A stretch of 13,051 nucleotides of DNA from an uncultured Chitinophagaceae bacterium (GTDB taxonomy: Bacteria > Bacteroidota > Bacteroidia > Chitinophagales > Chitinophagaceae): the NCBI GenBank assembly GCA_946885665.1, contig CAMPGT010000100.1, forward strand, positions 1-13,051. The letters are read 5' to 3'. The notes beneath the pieces were generated by a model. The model was not told the origin of the DNA, made no database searches, and saw only the letters and a list, made by a program, of their open reading frames with translations. Below, piece by piece: positions 6,851 through 13,051 of this stretch. The translations under genes and the position numbers were made by a program. Positions within the stretch are counted from its first letter, which is position 1, and every line of letters begins with the position of its first letter.

Positions 6851-7004
6851 AGTTATTGAAGTTGCAACAATTGTAGAATTAATTTCATAAATGAATTTAA
6901 GAATATCGCATTAGCCTTGTTGTGAAGACTTCTTCGTTAATTTTTTTTTAAGTTATCAGCGCTGGTGCTCAATGATTTACTTAATCGCGAGGATAGGCAC
7001 ATAG

Positions 7005-7033
7005 TTTGCATGAGGGAACGGTAAATAAGTTTT
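7005..7033 (+). promoter_or_regulatory. Candidate promoter of the small membrane protein gene
   Basis: TTTG (7005-7008) and TAAGTTTT (7026-7033) are 17 nt apart. They match the -33 TTTG exactly and the -7 TAnnTTTG with one mismatch. The box ends 3 nt before ATG 7037, implying a leaderless or nearly leaderless transcript. The rest of 6851-7004 shows an AT-rich stretch with a T9 run near 6942-6950 and nothing else I can name. Confidence 0.45.
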
Positions 7034-7036
7034 TCC

Positions 7037-7357
7037 ATGCAAAAGAGGATTTTAGGGTATGTATTACTGGTATTAGGATTAGGGGGAATGGGATTAGCAG
7101 GTTATTTATTTGCAGTGGGTACCGGCGGAAGAGGTCAATTAATTGAAGTGTGCAGCTATATGATTTTGGGCGCCATCTGCTTTTTTGTCGGTCTCAATTA
7201 CGTTTATACAGATGCTAACAAGTTTACGGAAGAACATCTCCAGATCACACCCGAACTTGAAGAAGTGTCGCCGATACAGCAACAATGGAGAACCATCCAT
7301 ATCGCGAAGCAGCCTGCAAGGCAGGCGCGCGAAAATGCTTCGGCAGACGTTGTTTAG
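7037..7357 (+). CDS. Small two-helix membrane protein of unknown function
   Basis: I do not recognise this 106-residue protein. It has two hydrophobic segments, about 5-27 (glycine-rich, LGYVLLVLGLGGMGLAGYLF) and 37-57 (CSYMILGAICFFVGLNYVY), followed by a soluble tail of about 48 residues rich in Gln, Glu and Ala. It is probably an inner-membrane protein with a hairpin topology and a tail that stays on one side. The promoter candidate directly upstream, ATG start and continuous open frame support a real gene. Its stop codon overlaps that of the convergent glycosidase gene by 4 nt, so there is no room for a dedicated terminator between them. It is not part of an operon. Confidence 0.7.
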   Translation: MQKRILGYVLLVLGLGGMGLAGYLFAVGTGGRGQLIEVCSYMILGAICFFVGLNYVYTDANKFTEEHLQITPELEEVSPIQQQWRTIHIAKQPARQARENASADVV

Positions 7358-9981
7358 AGCCCGTTTTTATTTCCATATTCACTGATGAGCTGCGCCACCA
7401 GGGCGGTCCAACCGGTTTGATGGCTCGCTCCAAGGCCCTTTCCCGTATCGCCGTGAAAATATTCAAAGAACAGCACCAGGTTCTCATTGCCCGGCTGCTT
7501 GTAAAACCAACTGTATTCATCATTGTAGATGCGGCGGTTGCCGTGCTCGTCCTTTTCGAATAAACTGATCACCCTTTTTGTCAGTTCGTCTGCCACCTCC
7601 AGCAGGTTCATCATGGTACCGGAACCCGTTGGACATTCAACCTTGAATGTATCGCCGTAAAAATTGCCGTAGCTGCGGATAGATTGTATGATAATATAAT
7701 TAATCGGCATCCACACGGGCCCGCGCCAGTTGGAATTACCTCCGTAAATATCTGAAGTTGAATCGCCCGGATCGTAGCGGATCGTGTACTGGACGTTATC
7801 AACGGTAACCGAATAGGGTTCCAGCTCGTGTTTCTTCGAAAGTGCGCGTATACCGCCGGGTGAAAGAAATTCATTCTCGTTCAACAATCTCTTCAGCAGG
7901 TAAACGAGGCGGTCCTTTCTTACAAGCGACAACAGCAATTCCTTGCCGTCACTTCGTTCCTCATTTGGCCAAAACCTGTTGTTTTGTTTCCTGTACCGTT
8001 CGAACCACGCTGTGCGCTTCTTAAAGTCTTTCATCTTTTCAAAAACAGCGCTCTCGATTGTGGAAACGGCAAACAGGGAAGTAAGTCCCACAATCGATTG
8101 AATTCTCAGCGGCTTTGGATCATTGCCGCGCACCACCAGCACATCATAGAAGAATTTGTCTTCGTCGTTCCACAGCCTGTGTTCGTTCAGCGCTTCTGCA
8201 ATTAACACAAAGTGTTCAAAAAACTTTGTGGCCATGTCTTCGTACGCAGGGTCATGAGTGGCAATTTCTATCGCCATGTCCATCATGTCGAGCGCGTAGG
8301 TGCCCATCCAACTGGTGCCATCGGCCTGCTCGAGCTGCATTTCGCCCGCGAAATGGATATTACGGTTAAAGACGCCAATATTGTCCAGGCCGAGGAATCC
8401 TCCTTCAAAGATGTTGTTGCCATTCAGATCCTTTCTGTTGATCCACCACGTGAAATTGATGAGCAGCTTTTGAAACACTTTTTTCAAAAATGGCACATCG
8501 CCAGTGCCTGTCTGTTTCTTTTCAATTTTGTACACCTGCATGGCCGCCCAAGCGTGTACCGGTGGATTGACATCACTGAAGTTCCATTCGTATGCGGGAA
8601 GCTGTCCATCCGGCTTCATGTACCACTCGCGCATGATCAGCAATAACTGGTGTTTGGCGAAAGTAGGATCGGCAACGGCCATGCAAATGCTTTGAAAGCC
8701 AAGGTCCCACGCGGCGTACCATGGGTACTCCCATTTGTCGGGCATGGAGATGATGTCCTGGTTTTTGAGATGCTTCCAGTCGTTATTTCGCCCGGTCATT
8801 TTACTGTTGCTGACAGGCGTGATGCCATCGCTTTTGTTGAGCCAGTCTTCCACATCGTAGTGGTAATACTGCTTGCTCCACAGCAGCCCTGCAATAGCCT
8901 GCCGTTGAATGTTCGCCATATCCTCGCTCATTCCTTTTGGCAGAATGGCGCTGTAATATTCGTCTGCTTCGGCTTTGCGGACGCTGAAGATGTCCTGAAA
9001 ACCCTTTTCGAAAGGATCCTCGGCAAAGGCGTTGCTGAGCCGGCAATAAAGGGTTTTTGTGGCGCCGCCGGCAATTTTCAACTTATACACAGGTGCACAT
9101 TTCGTTCCTTTCTTCCTGCTCCTCAATTCCGGTACGTTCAAATGGTTGATGATCGCCTCATGAAACGCATCTTTTGTGAACACTGATTCGTTCGGTGCAT
9201 TGGTAACCTTCAGCGTATTCGTTTCATTATTGGTAAAAAGGAGGTCGTTCGGTTTCTGAAAATAGAAATAATAATTCGGCAGGCGCGAATGTTCGGCCTT
9301 CACGCAGGTTTTGTTGACAAAGGTAATGGCAGGTTCTTTTATTTCCGGCTCATTGCGCCACCGGTTGTAGAACCACAAGGTAGGCAGTACGGTTACTTCT
9401 GCTGATTTTGAATATTTGTTGGTGATGTCAATGCGTATGTAGATGTCTGTTGGGTTTTTCTTTGCATAGGTGACCTTAACATCGAAGTACTCATTGTTAT
9501 TGAAAATGCCGGTGTCAAGTATTTCATATTCCGGTTCTAACCTGGTGCGCTTCCTGTTTTCGTCGCGTAGTTGTGCATATGGAAACTCCTGTTGCGGATA
9601 TTTATACAGGTATTCCATGTAATGATGAGTGGGAAGGTTGTCGAGGTAATAATACAATTCCTTTACATCTTCGCCATGGTTGCCTTCGCCGTTGCGCAAA
9701 CCAAAAAGGCGTTCCTTCAGTATCGGGTCCTTGCCATTCCATAACGCGATGGCGAAACACAAATTCTGAAAAAGGTCGGAGATGCCTGCGAGACCGTCCT
9801 CTCCCCACATGTACGTTCGATAAGCGGCATGATCGAAAGGGAAGTAGTGCCATGCGTTGCCATCCTGGCTGTAATCTTCACGTACCGTTCCCCACTGGCG
9901 TTCACTGAGGTAAGGTCCCCATTGAACGATGGGTACGGCTTTCCCTGCGTTTGTGGCGAGACGTTGATGTTCGGCGGTCAT
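7354..9981 (-). CDS. GH63-like (MGH1-type) cytoplasmic glycoside hydrolase
   Basis: The 875-residue protein has an N-terminal beta-rich region (about 1-345) and a C-terminal (alpha/alpha)6-barrel of the GH63/mannosylglycerate-hydrolase type. In the barrel, WEYPWYAAWDLG (417-428) probably supplies the general acid at Asp426. GGNSNWRGPVWMPINY (747-762) is the typical GH63 substrate-site segment, and FFEYFHGDTGKGLG (838-851) probably holds the general base, Glu840. No signal peptide is visible, so it should act in the cytoplasm on a short alpha-glucoside or mannosylglycerate-like compatible solute; the substrate cannot be read from sequence. It is divergent from the oxidoreductase gene across a 50-bp gap and converges on the small membrane gene. 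Family assignment is firm; catalytic residues are inferred by motif position. Confidence 0.87.
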   Translation of the reverse strand: MTAEHQRLATNAGKAVPIVQWGPYLSERQWGTVREDYSQDGNAWHYFPFDHAAYRTYMWGEDGLAGISDLFQNLCFAIALWNGKDPILKERLFGLRNGEGNHGEDVKELYYYLDNLPTHHYMEYLYKYPQQEFPYAQLRDENRKRTRLEPEYEILDTGIFNNNEYFDVKVTYAKKNPTDIYIRIDITNKYSKSAEVTVLPTLWFYNRWRNEPEIKEPAITFVNKTCVKAEHSRLPNYYFYFQKPNDLLFTNNETNTLKVTNAPNESVFTKDAFHEAIINHLNVPELRSRKKGTKCAPVYKLKIAGGATKTLYCRLSNAFAEDPFEKGFQDIFSVRKAEADEYYSAILPKGMSEDMANIQRQAIAGLLWSKQYYHYDVEDWLNKSDGITPVSNSKMTGRNNDWKHLKNQDIISMPDKWEYPWYAAWDLGFQSICMAVADPTFAKHQLLLIMREWYMKPDGQLPAYEWNFSDVNPPVHAWAAMQVYKIEKKQTGTGDVPFLKKVFQKLLINFTWWINRKDLNGNNIFEGGFLGLDNIGVFNRNIHFAGEMQLEQADGTSWMGTYALDMMDMAIEIATHDPAYEDMATKFFEHFVLIAEALNEHRLWNDEDKFFYDVLVVRGNDPKPLRIQSIVGLTSLFAVSTIESAVFEKMKDFKKRTAWFERYRKQNNRFWPNEERSDGKELLLSLVRKDRLVYLLKRLLNENEFLSPGGIRALSKKHELEPYSVTVDNVQYTIRYDPGDSTSDIYGGNSNWRGPVWMPINYIIIQSIRSYGNFYGDTFKVECPTGSGTMMNLLEVADELTKRVISLFEKDEHGNRRIYNDEYSWFYKQPGNENLVLFFEYFHGDTGKGLGASHQTGWTALVAQLISEYGNKNGL

Positions 9982-9994
9982 TGGTGCTTTGGTG

Positions 9995-10002
9995 CGAAAG
10001 TA
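9995..10002 (-). promoter_or_regulatory. Candidate -7 box of the glycosidase gene
   Basis: On the minus strand TACTTTCG matches TAnnTTTG with one mismatch, 13 nt before ATG 9981. No -33 element is clear. It lies in the 50-bp divergent gap shared with the oxidoreductase promoter. Confidence 0.35.
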
Positions 10003-10019
10003 CGATAAAGCGTTTGCCG

Positions 10020-10027
10020 TAATATTG
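10020..10027 (+). promoter_or_regulatory. Candidate -7 box of the oxidoreductase gene
   Basis: TAATATTG matches TAnnTTTG with one mismatch and ends 4 nt before ATG 10032, the same spacing as in the cstB-like gene. No -33 element at the right distance was found. Confidence 0.4.
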
Positions 10028-10031
10028 CATT

Positions 10032-11093
10032 ATGTCAAAACTTTTCGAACCACTACGGATAAAAGATATTGAGTTAAAAAACCGCATCGCCGTATCACCG
10101 ATGTGCGAATATTCATCACAGGATGGATTTGCCAACGACTGGCACCTTGTGCATCTTGGCTCGCGCGCCATCGGCGGCGCCGCCCTTGTGTTCACTGAGG
10201 CAACGGCTGTGTCGCCGGAGGGACGGATCTCACCGGATGACCTGGGCATCTGGAAAGACGAACACATTGATTTTTTAAAAAGGATCACTTCATTTATTCA
10301 CGATCATGGTTCGGTTGCAGGCGTTCAGCTTGCGCATGCGGGCCGCAAGGCAAGTGTAAGCTCGCCATGGCTGGGCAATAAGTACCTCGGTGAAGACGAA
10401 CGCGGGTGGCAACCGATGGCGCCATCTCCCGTTCCTTTCCGCGACGATACACCGTTGCCGCATGAATTGAGTAAAGAAGAAATAAAAAAAGTGGCGCGCG
10501 ATTTTGCACAGGCCGCAGTGAGAGCGAAGGACGCGGGTTTTAAAGTAGTTGAAGTACATGCGGCGCACGGCTACCTGTTGAATCAATTTCTGTCGCCAAT
10601 AAGTAACAAAAGACAGGATGAGTATGGCGGCAGCTTTGAAAATCGCATGCGCCTCACACTGGAAGTAATTGACGCGGTGAAGAAAGAATGGCCCGAACGC
10701 AACCCTTTGTTTGTACGCATTTCTGCTATCGAATGGGTGGATAACGGCTGGAGCATAGATGATTCCGTGAAGCTGGCTGTTAAATTGAAGGAGAAAGGGG
10801 TTGACCTGGTCGATTGTTCCAGTGGCGGAAATGCGAGCAGGGCAAAAGTTGAGATTGGTCCGATGTACCAGGTTCCCTTTGCTGAAAAAGTGAAGAAGGG
10901 ATCGGGTATCCTGACGGCGGCCGTTGGATTGATTACCACTGCGCAGCAATGCGAGGAAATTATTTCGGAAGGAAGAGCAGATATGGTTTTCCTGGCGCGG
11001 CAGCTTTTACGCGATCCTTATTTTCCGTTGCATGCAGCGAAGGAGTTGAACGAGGATGTGGAATGGCCCAATCAATATTTAAGAGCCAAATAA
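10032..11093 (+). CDS. NADH:flavin oxidoreductase, Old Yellow Enzyme family (YqjM/NamA-like)
   Basis: This 353-residue FMN enzyme is predicted to reduce activated C=C bonds of enones, maleimides or similar electrophiles with NAD(P)H in the cytoplasm. The sequence follows the YqjM (thermophilic-like) class. SPMCEYSS (22-29) carries Cys25 and Tyr27, which tune the flavin and bind substrate. GVQLAHAGRKA (97-107) contacts FMN. HAAHGYLLNQFLSP (176-189) has the His176/His179 pair that binds the substrate oxygen. ISNKRQDEYGGSFENR (190-205) is the family's conserved loop, and ARQLLRDPYFP near the C-terminus forms the FMN phosphate site. Length is typical. It is divergent from the glycosidase, with no operon partner. 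The physiological substrate is unknown, as for most of the family; a stress or detoxification role is inferred. Confidence 0.92.
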   Translation: MSKLFEPLRIKDIELKNRIAVSPMCEYSSQDGFANDWHLVHLGSRAIGGAALVFTEATAVSPEGRISPDDLGIWKDEHIDFLKRITSFIHDHGSVAGVQLAHAGRKASVSSPWLGNKYLGEDERGWQPMAPSPVPFRDDTPLPHELSKEEIKKVARDFAQAAVRAKDAGFKVVEVHAAHGYLLNQFLSPISNKRQDEYGGSFENRMRLTLEVIDAVKKEWPERNPLFVRISAIEWVDNGWSIDDSVKLAVKLKEKGVDLVDCSSGGNASRAKVEIGPMYQVPFAEKVKKGSGILTAAVGLITTAQQCEEIISEGRADMVFLARQLLRDPYFPLHAAKELNEDVEWPNQYLRAK

Positions 11094-11108
11094 CCCACTC
11101 CACACTCC

Positions 11109-13051
11109 CTACATATTCCTCCTATACTGCCCGCCCACTTCATACAGCGCGTGGGTAATCTGGCCCAGTGAACAATATTTCACTGCGTTCATCATTTCGG
11201 CAAAAATATTTTTGTTGCTGATAACGGCGCGTTGCAGTTCGTGAAGGGCATTTGCGCTGAACGGTTCATTTCTTTTCCAGAATGCTTCCAGGTTCTCAAT
11301 TTGCTGCTGCTTTTCCTCGCCGGTGCTGCGAATGACTTCGGCAGGCACGATGGTGGCGCTTCCCGTTTTATTCAGAAAGGTGTTGACGCCCACAACAGGC
11401 AGCTCGCCGTTGTGTTTCAGGTGCTCATAATACAGGCTCTCTTCCTGTATCCTGTTTCGCTGGTACATGCGTTCCATCGCACCGAGAACGCCCCCGCGAT
11501 CCGATATCCGTTCAAACTCTGCCAGCACGGCTTCTTCCACTAGGTCCGTAAGCTCTTCAATAAGAAAGGAGCCCTGGTTGGGATTTTCGTTTTTTGCGGT
11601 GCCCAGTTCGCGGTTGATGATCAGTTGAATGGCCATGGCGCGTCGCACCGATTCTTCTGTGGGCGTTGTGATCGCTTCGTCGTATGCATTTGTGTGAAGG
11701 CTGTTGCAATTGTCATAGATCGCGTACAGCGCCTGCAGCGTTGTGCGGATGTCGTTGAAGTCTATTTCCTGCGCATGAAGGCTTCTGCCGCTCGTTTGAA
11801 TGTGGTATTTTAATTTCTGGCTCCTTTCATTGCCTTTGTACAGGTGTTTGATTGCCTTTGCCCAAATCCTTCTCGCCACCCGGCCGATAACACTGTATTC
11901 AGCATCCATGCCGTTGCTGAAGAAAAAACTAAGGTTCGGCGCGAAGTCGTCGATGTGCATGCCCCTGCTTAGATAATATTCGAGATAGGTAAATCCGTTG
12001 GCAAGTGTAAAGGCAAGTTGTGTGACAGGATTGGCGCCGGCTTCGGCAATGTGATAACCACTGATGCTGACGCTGTAAAAATTTTTTATCGAGTGTTGAA
12101 TGAAATATTCCTGCACGTCGCCCATCAGCTTCAAAGCAAATTCGGTGCTGAAGATGCATGTATTCTGTGCCTGGTCTTCTTTCAGGATATCGGCCTGTAC
12201 AGTGCCGCGCACATGGGCCAGCGCCGAAGCTTCAATTTTTTTGTAAATATTTGGTTCGATGGCATTGCGGTCGGCAAGTCTATGTTCCTGCATGTATTTT
12301 TCGCACTGCTGGTCTATGGCTGCATTGAGAAAAAAAGCGAGGATCACCGGCGCCGGACCGTTGATCGTCATGCTCACCGAAGTGTTGGGGGCACAAAGAT
12401 CGAAGCCGCTGTACAGTTTTTTCATGTCGTCGAGCGTGGCGATGCTGACGCCGGCGTTGCCCACTTTTCCAAAGATATCGGGGCGCTCGGCAGGGTCCTC
12501 GCCGTAAAGGGTAACGCTGTCGAACGCTGTTGATAGCCGGATGGCCGGTTGCCCTTCGCTGAGGTAATGAAAACGCTTATTGGTGCGCTCGGGTCCGCCT
12601 TCGCCGGCGAACATGCGTGTGGGATCTTCATCGAGGCGTTTCAGCTCGAACACGCCGGCGGTATAAGGGAATTCGCCGGGAACATTTTCCCGGAGCTGCC
12701 ACCGCAAAATATCGCCCCAGTCTTTATACTTCGGCAAGATCACCTTATGGATGACGGTGCCCGAAAGGGTTTTTGCGGTCAGGGGTTTGCGGACTACGCG
12801 GTTCCTTACTTTGTATTCGAAAAAATCGGAACGGTATGTTGCTAACCGCGACGGCCATTCGGTGATGAGGTGGCGGCAGGCATTATCGAGCTCCTTTTCG
12901 GTTGCAGCGACCAGCGATTCTATTTCTTCTTTTGCCGCGCCGGATACCAGTTCAAGAGCGCCCTGCAATTGGTATAACCGCGATGCAACGGCGCATTGGC
13001 TGTTTACCCAGGCATCATATTTCCTGTTGCTTTCGGCGATCTCTGACAGGT
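11109..13051 (-). CDS. icmF: IcmF-type fused isobutyryl-CoA mutase, C-terminal mutase domain (partial)
   Basis: The frame is open to the right edge, so only the last 646 residues are seen. It is the adenosylcobalamin-dependent mutase barrel that interconverts isobutyryl-CoA and n-butyryl-CoA. IcmF features include [72 protein letters not shown] and the C-terminus [10 protein letters not shown]. In [10 protein letters not shown] the glutamine at 12165-12167 stands where methylmalonyl-CoA mutase has the arginine that holds the carboxylate, pointing to isobutyryl-type substrates. In IcmF a B12-binding domain and a MeaI-like G-protein chaperone precede this barrel; here they would lie beyond 13051. 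The visible start-like TTG at 12968 is internal. It converges on the oxidoreductase gene, 15 nt apart. Confidence 0.88.
   Translation of the reverse strand, partial: LSEIAESNRKYDAWVNSQCAVASRLYQLQGALELVSGAAKEEIESLVAATEKELDNACRHLITEWPSRLATYRSDFFEYKVRNRVVRKPLTAKTLSGTVIHKVILPKYKDWGDILRWQLRENVPGEFPYTAGVFELKRLDEDPTRMFAGEGGPERTNKRFHYLSEGQPAIRLSTAFDSVTLYGEDPAERPDIFGKVGNAGVSIATLDDMKKLYSGFDLCAPNTSVSMTINGPAPVILAFFLNAAIDQQCEKYMQEHRLADRNAIEPNIYKKIEASALAHVRGTVQADILKEDQAQNTCIFSTEFALKLMGDVQEYFIQHSIKNFYSVSISGYHIAEAGANPVTQLAFTLANGFTYLEYYLSRGMHIDDFAPNLSFFFSNGMDAEYSVIGRVARRIWAKAIKHLYKGNERSQKLKYHIQTSGRSLHAQEIDFNDIRTTLQALYAIYDNCNSLHTNAYDEAITTPTEESVRRAMAIQLIINRELGTAKNENPNQGSFLIEELTDLVEEAVLAEFERISDRGGVLGAMERMYQRNRIQEESLYYEHLKHNGELPVVGVNTFLNKTGSATIVPAEVIRSTGEEKQQQIENLEAFWKRNEPFSANALHELQRAVISNKNIFAEMMNAVKYCSLGQITHALYEVGGQYRRNM

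Noticed and set aside
6868..6875. TACAATTG as a -7 box for the antiporter gene on the minus strand
   Set aside because: One mismatch to TAnnTTTG and no -33 partner at a suitable distance in AT-rich sequence; not better than chance.
6924..6950. GAAG-ACTT-CTTC hairpin followed by a T9 run, terminator-like on the plus strand
   Set aside because: The stem is only 4 bp, and no plus-strand gene ends upstream of it; both flanking genes start away from this gap.
11109..12968. Reading the mutase as a complete 619-residue gene starting at TTG 12968
   Set aside because: The frame stays open for 27 more codons to the window edge with family-like sequence, so the TTG is internal and the gene is cut by the window.

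Overview
The window looks like chromosomal DNA of a Bacteroidota bacterium, most likely near Chitinophagaceae. The evidence is the repeated TAnnTTTG-type promoter box just upstream of start codons, a general lack of Shine-Dalgarno sequences, and the gene content: a CstB-like persulfide dioxygenase, an IcmF-type mutase, a cytosolic GH63-like glycosidase and an LpxL-like acyltransferase with an HX4E motif. No RNA gene, insertion sequence, phage gene or CRISPR array is visible. No stretch longer than 300 bases lacks a gene; the longest gap is 6851-7036.

Left part, plus strand (1-2569). tsaB (t6A tRNA modification) is followed by an ArsR/SmtB-like winged-helix regulator and then by a three-domain CstB-like enzyme (metallo-beta-lactamase dioxygenase, inactive rhodanese, active rhodanese). 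A 25-bp imperfect inverted repeat overlaps the predicted regulator promoter. The pair looks like a small sulfide/persulfide-responsive unit, although the regulator has only one cysteine.

Middle part, minus strand (2589-6850), in transcription order: a CPA2 cation/proton antiporter with an RCK domain; a protein that joins an aminoglycoside-phosphotransferase/AmgK-like kinase to the C-terminal sensory domain of RapZ; and, 2 nt later, a broken LpxL/HtrB-like lipid A acyltransferase. The acyltransferase carries an in-frame stop and a G9 tract that shifts the frame. The kinase-RapZ fusion is the most unusual object in the window and may link amino-sugar sensing to envelope synthesis.

Right part (7037-13051). 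A small two-helix membrane protein converges on, and overlaps by 4 nt, a large GH63-like glycosidase. The glycosidase is divergent from an Old Yellow Enzyme-family oxidoreductase across a 50-bp gap. That gene in turn converges on the C-terminal mutase part of an IcmF-type fused isobutyryl-CoA mutase, which runs off the right edge.

All functional calls come from motif reading without database searches. Promoter calls are matches to the Bacteroidota TTTG/TAnnTTTG consensus and have no experimental support here.
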